Shown in pieces: positions 45,824-55,142 of a stretch of 64,000 nucleotides of DNA. The stretch comes from Terriglobia bacterium (GTDB lineage Bacteria; Acidobacteriota; UBA6911). A model generated the notes under the pieces. It was given only the letters and a program-made list of their open reading frames with translations, did not search any database and was not told the origin of the DNA. The stretch is from positions 152,929 through 216,928 of the forward strand of contig JAIQGI010000004.1 of NCBI GenBank assembly GCA_020072565.1, given 5' to 3'. The first letter of the stretch is position 1. Every line of letters begins with the position of its first letter. The position numbers were made by a program, and so were the translations under genes.

Positions 45824-47281
45824 TCAGTTCACGTTCCTGAGGATCGCGAGCAGATAATTCCAGAATTTCTCCACGGTGTCGATGTAGATTTTCTCATCCG
45901 GGGAATGCACGCCCTGCAGCGTCGGCCCGAACGAGACCATATCCATACCCGGGAATTTCTCGCCGATGATGCCGCACTCCAATCCGGCATGGACCGCCTT
46001 TACCTCGGGCTCCTTGCCGTAGAGGGACCTGTAGGTTTCCTTGGCGATCTTCAAAATCTCAGAATCCAGATTGGGCTTCCAACCTGGGTAACCGTCCGAG
46101 GCCTCGACCTCCGCTCCGCCAAGGTCAAACACATTTGCGACCATCTGGCAGATCTCATCGATCTCCGATGCCACGGAGCTGCGCTGGCTCGTGGCCACGG
46201 CGAGGGCCTTCCTGCCGGTGGAGACTATGGCGACATTGGTCGAGGTTTGAACCAGGCCGGGGATGTCCGGACTCATCTTGATCACTCCGTGCGGCAGTGC
46301 CGAGATGGTCTTGCAGAGTTTTTTCTGAAGGGCGTTCCTGATGACCTTGCCTTTGCTTGCGCCCTTCAGCCCGGTGAGGCTGATCTCAAGGCCCGGTTCC
46401 ACGGTGGCATATTCGGCCTTGATGGTGGCATTGCACTGGGACACGAGATGGGCCGCCTGTTCCCACGCCTTCTTGGGGATGAACAGTCTTGCATCCGCCT
46501 CGCGCGGGATCGCATTCCGCTTGTTGCCCCCCTCGAGGCTCGAAAGCCGGGCCCCGTAAGCAGAAAGGCCGATCAACACGCGATTGATGATCTTGAGGGC
46601 GTTGCCTCGGCCCTTGTCGATCTCCAACCCGGAATGGCCTCCGCGCAGCCCCGTCACTTTGAGCAGGGCTGCCGTTGCCTGCGCCGGAGCAGAGTCGAAC
46701 TCGACCTTCCAGGTGCCGACCGTGTCTCGCCCTCCGGCGCAGCCGACATAGAGCTCGCCTTCCTCCTCGGAATCCAGATTCAACAGGATCTTGCTCTGCA
46801 GGAAGTCGCTGCTGATGTTCTTGGCTCCCGTGAGCCCTCTCTCTTCATCTACCGTGAAGAGAAACTCCAGCGGCCCGTGTTCCAGGGACTTGTCTTCCAT
46901 GATGGCCAGGTTGGCGGCTATGGCAATGCCATTGTCGGCGCCGAGCGTCGTGCCGCTGGCCATGATCAAATTGTCTTTCCGCACGAGTTCAATCGGATCT
47001 TTCTCAAAGTTATGGACTTTGTCCTTGTTCTTCTCGCCCACCATGTCGAGATGGCCCTGCAGGACAACGCTGCGGGCGCTCTCGCGGCCGGGAGAGGCGG
47101 GCTTCCGTACCACCACGTTGCCCACCTCATCTACCTTGGCAGCAAGTCCGAGCCGCTTCGCGGTCGCGGCAACGTATTTGCTGATCTGCGCCTCATTGCC
47201 GGAGCAACGGGGAACGCGGGCAACCTCCTCGAAATATTTCCAGACCAGTTCAGGCTTCAGTCCCTCTGTAGCTCTAGCCAT
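45824..47281 (-). CDS. pepD: Cytosol non-specific dipeptidase (aminoacyl-histidine dipeptidase)
   Basis: A 485-residue M20-family metallopeptidase. The zinc motif HLDM (H77, D79), the second-metal motif GTTLGADNGIA, the general base pair in DEERGLTGA and the late HAGLECGII histidine are all present. PepD hydrolyses Xaa-His and other dipeptides in the cytoplasm. It lies 137 bases downstream of an oligopeptide transporter on the same strand, so uptake and hydrolysis of peptides are probably linked in one unit. Confidence 0.93.
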   Translation of the reverse strand: MARATEGLKPELVWKYFEEVARVPRCSGNEAQISKYVAATAKRLGLAAKVDEVGNVVVRKPASPGRESARSVVLQGHLDMVGEKNKDKVHNFEKDPIELVRKDNLIMASGTTLGADNGIAIAANLAIMEDKSLEHGPLEFLFTVDEERGLTGAKNISSDFLQSKILLNLDSEEEGELYVGCAGGRDTVGTWKVEFDSAPAQATAALLKVTGLRGGHSGLEIDKGRGNALKIINRVLIGLSAYGARLSSLEGGNKRNAIPREADARLFIPKKAWEQAAHLVSQCNATIKAEYATVEPGLEISLTGLKGASKGKVIRNALQKKLCKTISALPHGVIKMSPDIPGLVQTSTNVAIVSTGRKALAVATSQRSSVASEIDEICQMVANVFDLGGAEVEASDGYPGWKPNLDSEILKIAKETYRSLYGKEPEVKAVHAGLECGIIGEKFPGMDMVSFGPTLQGVHSPDEKIYIDTVEKFWNYLLAILRNVN

Positions 47282-47418
47282 TATTGCCTCCTCAAGTCGA
47301 TCTTACCGCGCAACAGCACCCAACCCTCACTGTATCGTTGCGCGCAACAATGAAAAACCTCCAAGGAACCACAAAACACACGAAGGAGTTCTATGTGTCT
47401 GGTGGTTTCGCTTCCGTT

Positions 47419-49473
47419 TTACATGATCGCGGTTGGCGGCGCCGGTTCCTCCGGCCTGCCGGCGTTGGCCAGCGGCACCTTGATCATGACGTAGATCAGG
47501 GCGACAGCCGCAATGATCATGCCGATCCAGTGGGGCGACTGAAAAACAGGTTCCGGGGTGCCGCGGTAGATGCCGGCAATCACGAGTCCGCAGAGCGCCT
47601 CGCCCGCGATGAGCCCGGATGCGACGAGGATGCCGGCGTTCTCCACGCGCGCCTTCTGGGCAACGTTGAGATTCCGGCGGTCGCGGAACTGGTCGGTGGC
47701 CCAACGGATGATGCCTCCCACAAAGATCGCGAACGTCGTCTCGACGGGCAGATACATGCCGACTGAAAACAGCATCGGACTGCGGACCTGGACCATGATC
47801 AGAGCGATTCCCATCAGGATGCCAACCACTACCAGCGGCCATGGCATGTCGCCACCGACAATTCCCTTGGAAAGCATGGCCATAAGTCCTGCCTGGGGCG
47901 CCGCCAATTGTGGGCTCCCGAAAGTATAGGCGCGATGGAGCAGCATCAGCACGTAGAACAATATCGGTGCCGAGACGATGACGCCGAAGATGTCGCCGAT
48001 CTGCATCTTGGCGGGCGTGCCGCCCAGAATATGGCCCACCTTCAGATCCTGCAGCATCTCTCCAGCGACGGCCGACGAGACGCAGACCACCGCCGCAACT
48101 CCGAGCACGGCCGCTACACCTCCTGCCCCGGCAACGCCGAGGGCTACCATGAGCAGAGCCGCGACAACGAGCGTGCAGAGTGTGAGGCCGGAGACCGGGT
48201 TATTGGAAGAGCCGATCATGCCGACCAGGTTGCCCGAAACCGCTGCGAAGAAAAAGCCGAGGATCACCATCACCGCCGCGGCTCCGACGGCGCCGCCGAT
48301 GATCTTCGTCGATGTCAGGTTGCCGGCGCCGGAGATGAAGTAGTAGTACAGGCCGATCATCGCGACAAACACCAGGGCCACACCGAGGAAGACGGCCTTC
48401 ATGTTCAGGTCACGCTCATGGCGTTCCGTCGATTTGTGGACTTCAGCCGATTTCTTCAGGTCGCTTATCGCCCGCGCCATACCCACACCGAGCTGCTTGC
48501 GCATGCGGAAAAGCGTGAAGCAGGCGCCCACGAGCATGCCGCCGACGGCGATCGGGCGGACGATGGAGAAGTAGACTGCACCCGCAATCGTGCCCCACCC
48601 GACCTCGGAGCCGGCGGGCAAAGACGCCTGCAGAGAAGGACCGAGCATGTAGGTCAGCAGGGGAACCAGCAAACCCCAGGCGAGCAGGCCGCCGGCAAAA
48701 TTCAGCGCCGCCAGGCGCGGGCCGATGATGTAGCCGACCCCGATGTAGGCGGGACTGATGGCCGGCGAATTGAACGTGCTCACCCCGCCGGTTGTGACCC
48801 TGGTGACGTTCGGGTTGAGGCTGGTGCGCAGCAGCAGGCTCTTGCCGAGCGCGCCGATGTTGATGGTGAACGTCCTTACGGGCGCGAAAATGTTGAACTG
48901 CCCGAGCGCGTTGATCAAGGCGCCAAAGCCCATGTTGGCGAACAGGATCTTCGCGGCCTTGGAACCCTGCTGGCCTGCCTTATGGATTTCTGAAGCCGCA
49001 ACCGACTCGGGGAAGGGAAGCTCCGGGTCCTCCACCATGACGCGGCGGAGAAGGGTGACGAAAAGTATGCCGAGCAGGCCGCCGATGATCATGAGCGCGA
49101 CCGATTGCCAGAACTTGTCCATGCCCAGTCCGGGCCAAAGGCCTGCAAGCACGAATCCCGGTATGGTGAAAGCGGCTCCGGCAGCGACGGACTCGCCGAT
49201 TGAGCCGATGGTGCGTGCCATGTTCTCTTCCAGCAGCGATCCCTTCATCAGTCGCAAAAGCGACATGCCGATGACCGCTGCCGGGTAGGTCGCAGCGATC
49301 GTCATGCCTGCTTTCAGCCCCAGGTACGCGTTGGCAGCACCCAGGATGCCGGTCATGATAAGGCCGAGGATGATGGCCCTGAGGCTGAATTCCCTCATCT
49401 CCATGCTGGCCGGAACGTAGGGCCGGTATTCCGGCTTCGCTCCAGGCTGGGACAATCTGGTCTGCGTGCTCAT
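47419..49473 (-). CDS. OPT-family oligopeptide transporter
   Basis: A 684-residue membrane protein with about 15 hydrophobic segments, starting with the family-typical MEMREFSLRAIILGLIM and the NAYLGLKAGMTIAATYPAAVIG segment. OPT proteins import small peptides or metal chelates by proton coupling. The PepD gene downstream argues for peptides. The C-terminal tail is short and cytoplasmic. It has no binding-protein partner, as expected for OPT. Confidence 0.92.
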   Translation of the reverse strand: MSTQTRLSQPGAKPEYRPYVPASMEMREFSLRAIILGLIMTGILGAANAYLGLKAGMTIAATYPAAVIGMSLLRLMKGSLLEENMARTIGSIGESVAAGAAFTIPGFVLAGLWPGLGMDKFWQSVALMIIGGLLGILFVTLLRRVMVEDPELPFPESVAASEIHKAGQQGSKAAKILFANMGFGALINALGQFNIFAPVRTFTINIGALGKSLLLRTSLNPNVTRVTTGGVSTFNSPAISPAYIGVGYIIGPRLAALNFAGGLLAWGLLVPLLTYMLGPSLQASLPAGSEVGWGTIAGAVYFSIVRPIAVGGMLVGACFTLFRMRKQLGVGMARAISDLKKSAEVHKSTERHERDLNMKAVFLGVALVFVAMIGLYYYFISGAGNLTSTKIIGGAVGAAAVMVILGFFFAAVSGNLVGMIGSSNNPVSGLTLCTLVVAALLMVALGVAGAGGVAAVLGVAAVVCVSSAVAGEMLQDLKVGHILGGTPAKMQIGDIFGVIVSAPILFYVLMLLHRAYTFGSPQLAAPQAGLMAMLSKGIVGGDMPWPLVVVGILMGIALIMVQVRSPMLFSVGMYLPVETTFAIFVGGIIRWATDQFRDRRNLNVAQKARVENAGILVASGLIAGEALCGLVIAGIYRGTPEPVFQSPHWIGMIIAAVALIYVMIKVPLANAGRPEEPAPPTAIM

Positions 49474-49582
49474 GCGCGAGTCCTCCCGAAAGGATGAATT
49501 CTACGCCCAGTTCCTTATGGAACGGCCTAACTTAGCACACGAATTGCGCGAATGAAAGCGCTAGCGAACAAGGAGCCGCCCC

Positions 49583-50365
49583 TCAGGAATCAATGTGCAT
49601 CACTGGTTGCAGGCTCTCCAGCCTGGCGTCCCCCGCGTAATAGACGCGCTCCAGAAACAGCCCGGACGCGGGCGCGGCCAATCGGGCGGGCTCGTCCGAC
49701 TTGACGGCGAGAAAACGCGCGACCGCCTCGATGGAGAGCTTCCCCTTCCCGGCTTCCACCAGCACACCCACGATGCGGCGCACCATCTTCCAGAGAAAGT
49801 GGGAACCCTCGACCCGGATCAGGATCAGGTCGCCGGCTTCCCGCAGCTGCACCCGGTCGATCAACACCTTGAGCGATTTTTCCTCCGGATCGTCCGCGGC
49901 GAAGGATTGGCAGTTTTTCATGCCGACAAAGAGCGCCGCCGCACGGCGCATACCATCCACGTCCAGATCTTCCTTGACCCACCAGATCAGTTTCTTGCCG
50001 AAGGCAGTCCGCCTGCGGGAAATCTGATAGAGATAGCTGCGCCCGACGGCATGGTGGCGCGCATGGAAGCGGGGATGCGCGCGCTCGAGCGCCAGGATGT
50101 GAATGTCGGAGGGGAGTTCATCGTTGAGCCGGAGCCGGAGGATCTCAGGGGTAAGCGAAGTGTTCACATCGAGGTGAGCTGCCTGACGCAAGGCATGCAC
50201 CCCGGCGTCGGTCCGCCCGGCACCGCAAAACTCAAATCCCGCACTGCCGGTAATCCTGGCCACCGCCGCCTGGATTTCGCCTTGAACGCTGCGCGCATTT
50301 TTCTGTATCTGCCAGCCGCTGTAGCGCGTGCCCTGGTATTCGATGTAAAGCCTGAACCTTGGCAT
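49583..50365 (-). CDS. truA: tRNA pseudouridine(38-40) synthase
   Basis: A 260-residue TruA. The N-terminal YIEYQGTRYSGWQIQKN, the active-site GAGRTDAGVHA with D53, and the later HFLWKMVRRIVGVLVEAG segment are all typical. It converts uridines at positions 38-40 of the anticodon arm of many tRNAs. It stands alone between opt and the repeat copy B. Confidence 0.96.
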   Translation of the reverse strand: MPRFRLYIEYQGTRYSGWQIQKNARSVQGEIQAAVARITGSAGFEFCGAGRTDAGVHALRQAAHLDVNTSLTPEILRLRLNDELPSDIHILALERAHPRFHARHHAVGRSYLYQISRRRTAFGKKLIWWVKEDLDVDGMRRAAALFVGMKNCQSFAADDPEEKSLKVLIDRVQLREAGDLILIRVEGSHFLWKMVRRIVGVLVEAGKGKLSIEAVARFLAVKSDEPARLAAPASGLFLERVYYAGDARLESLQPVMHIDS

Positions 50366-50529
50366 GGGCCTCCCCCGCTTTGGATGCCGAGCAACGCATT
50401 TTCGGCCTGGATTAGCCCTAAATCAAAGTAAAATCTAGCGGCAGAGGGGCCTTGCCTCCTCCGGAAACCACCACGCCCACGAGCATGTTCTCGGGTGTTT
50501 CGTGTGTTTTGTGCTGCTTAAATACAAAT

Positions 50530-50666
50530 CCTTGCCATTTAGGCAAGAAAAGCAAAAGATCAACGCGGAGGTCGCAGAGGTCGCGGAGAAAAGTCATGCA
50601 GAAGCGACAATCCTCTGCGGTCTCTGCGCCCTCTGCGTTGAGGCTGTAGGTTGCGGATATTCTCCG
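50530..50666 (-). repeat. Dispersed intergenic repeat, copy B
   Basis: The minus strand reads as a near-copy of the element at 27372-27505: CGGAGAATATCCGCAACCT, CCTCAACGCAGAGGGCGCAG, TCGCTTCTGCATGACTTTTC and GCGTTGATCTTTTGCTTTTC. Differences are scattered substitutions, which shows divergence from a common element. It lies between truA and the sensor-domain gene. Confidence 0.85.
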
Positions 50667-50796
50667 CCGTGCATTTCGCAATTGCTGTTGGGATGCGCGC
50701 TCGAACGGACTTGAACTTTCGGCTTTCCTTTCTCGTATTGCAGAGTGCAGGAAGCTGTGTTATTTCCTTGCACGCGGGTGAATGGGGGGAATCTCT

Positions 50797-51489
50797 ATGG
50801 ACGAAGATCGTTCGATGGGTGCCGGTAGACCTCTGGAGCGCTTCGATGACGGCGGTTTTTTCGGCGCGCTTGCCCGTAAGCAGTCGTATCTGAACATCGC
50901 GTATCACCTCCTGTCCTTTCCGCTCGGGATCTTCTATTTTGTTTTCCTCCTGGTCGGATTGTCTCTGGGCTTTGGCCTGTCCATCATCGGCATTGGCCTT
51001 CTTATCCTGCTGGTGATGCTGGTGGCGTTGCGCGGCCTCGCGGCCTGCGAGCGCCAACTCACCATCTGGGTGCTCGGCGCACACATACCTCCGCCAAATC
51101 CCGGCCCGGAGCCCTGGCAGCATCCGTTGAACGCCCTCAAGAAATATGTGACCGATTCCTACACCTGGAAGGCCCTGATCTACCTCCTGGTCAAGTTTCC
51201 GCTGGGCATCGCTGCGTTCGTTATCACTGTTTTCCTGACTTGTTCGACGGTGACCCTTCTTCTGGCTCCTTTCCTTTACCGGCATGTGCCCTACAATTTT
51301 TTCCACTGGCGCGTTACCAGGGCCGAAGAGGCGCTGGTCTGCCTGGCCGTCGGCCTGATACTGGGGCTGGTATCCGTCCATGTCATGAATGGCCTGGCAG
51401 CAGTTTGTCGAGCGTTTGCGACAGTGATGCTATCGGGTACGCCCGCGCGCCGAAGCCAGCTGCGGACCGGGCCCATTGTGATTCCCTGA
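50797..51489 (+). CDS. Stand-alone membrane sensor-domain protein
   Basis: A 230-residue protein with four membrane segments in two pairs: residues 25-75 (YHLLSFPLGIFYFVFLLVG and the next helix) and 120-195 (LIYLLVKFPLGIAAFVITVF and the next). The two YHLLSFPLGI/YLLVKFPLGI units are internal repeats. This matches the 'putative sensor' domain otherwise fused to histidine kinases, mostly in Actinobacteria. Here nothing follows the domain, so it is an orphan. The ATG at 50797 follows GGGGGG. The start at 50782 is an alternative. Signal and partner unknown; a small membrane protein and a CheY-like regulator lie just downstream on the other strand. Confidence 0.72.
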   Translation: MDEDRSMGAGRPLERFDDGGFFGALARKQSYLNIAYHLLSFPLGIFYFVFLLVGLSLGFGLSIIGIGLLILLVMLVALRGLAACERQLTIWVLGAHIPPPNPGPEPWQHPLNALKKYVTDSYTWKALIYLLVKFPLGIAAFVITVFLTCSTVTLLLAPFLYRHVPYNFFHWRVTRAEEALVCLAVGLILGLVSVHVMNGLAAVCRAFATVMLSGTPARRSQLRTGPIVIP

Positions 51490-51548
51490 AATTTGAAGCC
51501 CGGGGTGACAGGCGGGTGAGGAGGCGCGCTCAGGCACGGCCAAAGCCT

Positions 51549-51740
51549 CTAAGGCATCCCTTTGTCTTTTTGGGCGTGGGCCACGGTTTTAACGGCCAGA
51601 ATGGCGAGGAAGCAGAGAACTCCTGCCCGCAGGATCCCGTCCAGAGCGAGGGCTCCAATCAGCGCGAGGATGGCATAGCAGGCCAACGCCAGGGCCAGTC
51701 GCCTGTTCTCCTTGTTCTCCAGGACGGTTATCTTCATCAA
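51549..51740 (-). CDS. Small two-helix membrane protein
   Basis: A 63-residue protein with a charged start (ITVLENKENRR) and two predicted membrane segments (LALALACYAILALIGALAL and AGVLCFLAILAVKTV). I do not recognise the family, but codon and hydrophobicity patterns look like a real gene, and no longer frame competes. It is followed on the minus strand by non-coding sequence and lies next to the sensor-domain gene, which it faces. Confidence 0.5.
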   Translation of the reverse strand: MMKITVLENKENRRLALALACYAILALIGALALDGILRAGVLCFLAILAVKTVAHAQKDKGMP

Positions 51741-51762
51741 TCCCGGGATTATACTCCCAAAT

Positions 51763-51826
51763 GCTCTGCGGTCCCCGCGATCAAGGCGAACTCTGCGCTG
51801 AGGTTTTTTGAATGGCGGCTACGCGG
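51763..51826 (+). repeat. CTCTGCG-type dispersed repeat, copy D
   Basis: Partial copy of the element described at 34940-35030; shares CTCTGCG-TCC-CGCGA and AACTCTGC--TGAG-TTTT. Confidence 0.55.
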
Positions 51827-51865
51827 TCAAGCGATTGGCTGGCGCACACCGGCAACCCGGGATGA

Positions 51866-52291
51866 TCATGCCGTGGCTTGTGGCCTTCCTGAAGAGTCAA
51901 ACAGCGTGTGGATCATGTGAATCAACGGCTTGGTGAGATTGTCCTTGGTAATGTAGCCATCGGCCCCCGCCGCTGAGGACATCGCCCGGTAGCCGGGCTG
52001 GTCATGAAAGGTGACGATGATGATGCGCGGGGCATGCGGCTGCTTTTTGATCCAGCTTGTTGCCTGCAGACCATTCATGCCTGGCATTGTCAGATCCATC
52101 AGAACCAGGTCCGGGTGCAGCCTGACTACCTGATCCACGGCGCCCTCGCCTGATGTGGCACTTCCCACGACGCTGAATTCCCTGTGCGCGGACAAATAGC
52201 CTGCCAACAGCTCCAAAAACCCGGCGCTGTCGTCAACCAGGAGCACCCGTATTTGTTCCGCCCGCATACCAATATTTTCCTTCATACTCAC
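51866..52291 (-). CDS. Response regulator receiver (CheY-like, single domain)
   Basis: A 141-residue receiver domain with no output domain. Acidic pocket VLLVDDS, phospho-acceptor aspartate in LVLMDLTMPGMNG, Thr in IIIVTFHD, and Lys in YITKDNL are all present. Three in-frame ATGs (52291, 52285, 52267) are possible starts; the last is closest to the domain. The sequence is most like NarL/LuxR-type receivers that have lost the helix-turn-helix. No histidine kinase gene is adjacent; the sensor-domain protein at 50797 has no kinase. Confidence 0.88.
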   Translation of the reverse strand: MSMKENIGMRAEQIRVLLVDDSAGFLELLAGYLSAHREFSVVGSATSGEGAVDQVVRLHPDLVLMDLTMPGMNGLQATSWIKKQPHAPRIIIVTFHDQPGYRAMSSAAGADGYITKDNLTKPLIHMIHTLFDSSGRPQATA

Positions 52292-52499
52292 TACCCCGAT
52301 CGGGCTTCTCGGTCAAGAGAGCCACATACACTCATTCACCATTGATAACCCAATCTTCGGCGCCGGCACAATCAGGAAAAGACCCCGACCAAGATAAAAA
52401 AACCCTCATGCTTCCGGTGACCCGCGAAATTCCTTCATCTTCGGCAAGATTTCTCCTGGCAAGGCTTGCGCACCATGACGACCTGCTCATTGAAAATTA

Positions 52500-52528
52500 T
52501 TGAATCTTCACCATCATCTATGTATAGT
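52500..52528 (+). promoter_or_regulatory. Promoter for the cold-shock gene
   Basis: TTGAAT (52500-52505), 17-base spacer, TATAGT (52523-52528). A start near 52535 would give a 5' untranslated leader of about 165 bases, which matches the long leaders of cspA-type genes. The rest of the ~400-base gap (52292-52699) shows no gene. Confidence 0.6.
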
Positions 52529-52699
52529 CGACCCAACCCGATCAGGTGTTTGCCCCGCGTTACCGACGCCAGCCGCAGACTCTTGAACAGGGCGTGGCGT
52601 TTTCACGTCAGGATCCCGCGAATAAGCGCCAAATTGTGAATGGTAGGAGATCCGAAAACACCCTGCCGGCGCAGGAATAGCATTAATTTACGAGGAAAA

Positions 52700-52903
52700 A
52701 TGAAAGAACAAGGCACAGTGAAGTGGTTCAACAACGAAAAAGGCTATGGGTTTATCAAACGCGCATCTGGCGATGACGTCTTCGTCCACCATTCCGCAAT
52801 ACAAGCTACAGGTTTTAAGTCGCTTAGTGAAGGTGACACGGTCGAATTCACGGTTGCGAAAGGCCCCAAAGGCCTCCAGGCCCAGGACGTGGTGAAGCTC
52901 TAA
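52700..52903 (+). CDS. csp: Cold-shock protein
   Basis: A 67-residue single cold-shock domain: [15 protein letters not shown] (RNP1), DVFVHHSAI (RNP2) and a C-terminal [12 protein letters not shown]. It binds single-stranded RNA and DNA. M1 is at 52700 with ACGAGGAAAA upstream; upstream codons in the same frame are leader sequence. The predicted promoter at 52500 leaves a long leader, as is usual for cold-induced members. The C-terminal part is well conserved, so it should be active. Confidence 0.95.
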   Translation: MKEQGTVKWFNNEKGYGFIKRASGDDVFVHHSAIQATGFKSLSEGDTVEFTVAKGPKGLQAQDVVKL

Positions 52904-53024
52904 AGGGACACGTTCAGGGGCGAGGTTTCCCCCGCCGCAACACTGCTCCCTGCCGAGTCCAAATATCCAGAAATGATCGAAACCGCCGGCAAAGGTTCTC
53001 CGGCTAGGATCTTGTCCAGACGAA

Positions 53025-53939
53025 ATGGGGCCGTATCTTGAAGATCGTGTAGGAAACAAGTGTTCAAGGTCCGGCCCTATTTCGAGGAGAGATTTCCGGC
53101 CCGGCGTGAGCTTGTCGATTGTGGGTTTGGGCGGACTGACGCTCGTGGGCATGAGCCAGGAGCGCGCAGATCGCCTGGTTGCAGACTCTGTGGGGTGCGG
53201 TGTTGACTTATTTGATGTCGCTCCTTCGTATGGCGACGGCGAAGCCGAGGAGATGCTCGGCCGTGCACTGGAGCCCTACCGAAACCGCATATTTCTCTCC
53301 TGCAAGACTTCCGAGCGCTCTGCGACCTGCGCCCGCCGGGAGCTGGAACAATCGCTCCGGCGACTGAGAACCGACCATATCGATCTTTACCAGTTCCACG
53401 CCGTCAACAGGGCGGAAGATGCCGGAAGCATCTGCGCGCCCGGCGGCGCCGCGGAAGCCTTTCTGCTCGCTCGCGAGCAAGGGCTGGTACGCTTTCTCGG
53501 TTTTTCTTCGCACTCGGTTCCGGTGGCCCTCACCATGCTTGACCGCCTCAGTCTCGACGCGGTCCTTTTTCCCGTAAACTACATCTGCTACGCCCGGGGC
53601 AATTTCGGGCCTCAGGTGATGGAAAAGGCGCAAGCGCGCGGCGTTGCGCGCGTGGCCCTGAAGGTTCTGGCCCAAACCGCCTGGCGCACGGGGGAAATCA
53701 GGACCTTCCCGAATTGCTGGTATCGTCCGATCGAGGACCCGGGCCTGGCTCTGCTGGCGCTTCGTTTTTCTCTCTCCGAAGATGTATGCGCAGTTCTGCC
53801 ACCGGGAGACGAGCGCCTGTATCGCATGACTCTCGAACTGGCTGCAGGATATTCACCACTCACTGCGGCGGAACGCAGCCGATTGCTCGACGGCGCGCGC
53901 GGCCTGAAACCAATCATGACGGCAAAGAAGAGGTACTGA
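53025..53939 (+). CDS. Aldo/keto reductase family oxidoreductase
   Basis: A 304-residue protein with a TIM-barrel AKR layout: the tetrad is Asp and Tyr in LFDVAPSYGDGEAEEMLG, Lys in SCKTSER, and His in YQFHAVN. The N-terminus starts with an unusual RRDFRPGVSLSIVGLGG run; no strong ribosome binding site is seen, and the exact start is uncertain. It likely reduces an aldehyde or ketone with NADPH. No operon partner; it ends convergently with the threonine dehydrogenase gene. Confidence 0.82.
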   Translation: MGPYLEDRVGNKCSRSGPISRRDFRPGVSLSIVGLGGLTLVGMSQERADRLVADSVGCGVDLFDVAPSYGDGEAEEMLGRALEPYRNRIFLSCKTSERSATCARRELEQSLRRLRTDHIDLYQFHAVNRAEDAGSICAPGGAAEAFLLAREQGLVRFLGFSSHSVPVALTMLDRLSLDAVLFPVNYICYARGNFGPQVMEKAQARGVARVALKVLAQTAWRTGEIRTFPNCWYRPIEDPGLALLALRFSLSEDVCAVLPPGDERLYRMTLELAAGYSPLTAAERSRLLDGARGLKPIMTAKKRY

Positions 53940-54023
53940 GAATTGAGTGATGAGTCATGAGCGGGTTGCGGCGGTAATGTTCTGGACTGGATGATTTATG
54001 AATATGAGACCGACATGCAGTTT

Positions 54024-54087
54024 TGGACGCGGAAAAGCGCTGACCGCCGCCGACCGTTCGGTCTTGGTCGGCGTTCATCCGCGTCCA
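54024..54087. terminator. Hairpin between convergent genes
   Basis: Outer arms TGGACGCGGA (54024-54033) and TCCGCGTCCA (54078-54087), inner arms GCCGACC (54049-54055) and GGTCGGC (54066-54072). It lies between the aldo/keto reductase and threonine dehydrogenase genes. It may be a terminator; the TCATCCGCGTCC-type words are also typical of dispersed repeats in environmental genomes. Confidence 0.55.
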
Positions 54088-54161
54088 GTCTTGTTGCTTT
54101 TCACGGGCGTGCGGCTCTGCTTCATAGATAATTCAGGCTAGATCCGGCTAAGAGGCAGTAT

Positions 54162-55142
54162 CTACTTGATTGTCCCCGGCTTTGCCATGCGCGCCTGCAG
54201 GTGCGCGAGCATATCCCGTGTCATGGACTCCAGGTCCCACTCGGGCTTCCAGCCCCACTCCTTACGAGCAGCGGAGTCGTCGATCGAGCGTGGCCAGGAG
54301 TCGGCAATTGCCTGGTGGTAGTCGGGTTCATAGGAGATCTCGAAGTGAGGGAGGTGTTTCCGGATGCAGCCGGCCAGTTCCCCGGCGCTGAAACTCATGG
54401 CCGCGAGATTGAAATCGGAATGGTGGCGCAGTCTCGAGAAATCGGCCTCTGCCAGCCGAATGGTCGCCTGAATTGCATCGGGCATGTACATCATGGGGAG
54501 GACCGTGTCTTCCCTGACGAAGCACGTGTACCGGCCCTTTGCCACCGCGTCATAGAAGATCGCCACGGCATAGTCGGTGGTGCCGCCGCCCGGCGGGGTT
54601 TCGTGCGAGATGATCCCCGGATATCGCAGGCCGCGCACGTCGAGCCCGAAGTGCTGCACGTAGTAATCGCCGAGCAGTTCGCCGCACACTTTGGTGACGC
54701 CGTACATCGTGGACGGCTTCAGCACCGTCTCCTGGGGCGTGTTCTCGAGCGGGACACCCTTGCCCCAGACCGCGATCGAACTGGGTATGATAATGCGCGC
54801 CATGCGGTGGCGCAGGCCGAGCTCGAGGATGTTGAGCGTGCCGTTCATGTTGACCTGCCAGCAGAGCTGAGGATTCCGCTCCCCCGTGGCCGAGAGGATA
54901 GCCGCCAGGTGGAACACGGTATCGATATCGTATTGCCGGATGATCCGCTCGAGAGCGTCGATGTCCGTGACATCTGCGCTGTGAAACAGGCCAATGTCCT
55001 TGAGCCTCTCGGGCGGCTGCGGCCGGCAGTCGGTTGCAACGACATTGTCCGCGCCGAAACTGCCGCGCAAGGCAGACGTGAGTTCCGACCCGATCTGACC
55101 CAGGGCCCCGGTGACCATGATCCTCTTGATTTCCTTCTTCAC
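54162..55142 (-). CDS. SDR-type L-threonine 3-dehydrogenase
   Basis: A 326-residue NAD-dependent epimerase/dehydratase-fold enzyme. The Rossmann motif is TGALGQIG, the catalytic set includes SSIAVWG and YGVTK, and the family-specific LRYPGIIS and PPGGGTTDYAV point to the short-chain threonine dehydrogenase group rather than UDP-sugar epimerases. It oxidises L-threonine to 2-amino-3-ketobutyrate. A kbl ligase is not adjacent; the next gene is an aldehyde dehydrogenase, so degradation through aminoacetone is possible but inferred. Confidence 0.85.
   Translation of the reverse strand: MKKEIKRIMVTGALGQIGSELTSALRGSFGADNVVATDCRPQPPERLKDIGLFHSADVTDIDALERIIRQYDIDTVFHLAAILSATGERNPQLCWQVNMNGTLNILELGLRHRMARIIIPSSIAVWGKGVPLENTPQETVLKPSTMYGVTKVCGELLGDYYVQHFGLDVRGLRYPGIISHETPPGGGTTDYAVAIFYDAVAKGRYTCFVREDTVLPMMYMPDAIQATIRLAEADFSRLRHHSDFNLAAMSFSAGELAGCIRKHLPHFEISYEPDYHQAIADSWPRSIDDSAARKEWGWKPEWDLESMTRDMLAHLQARMAKPGTIK

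Noticed and set aside
47908..48993. A 361-codon plus-strand frame opposite the OPT transporter
   Set aside because: Antisense shadow: His/Asp/Arg-rich composition; OPT gene is convincing.
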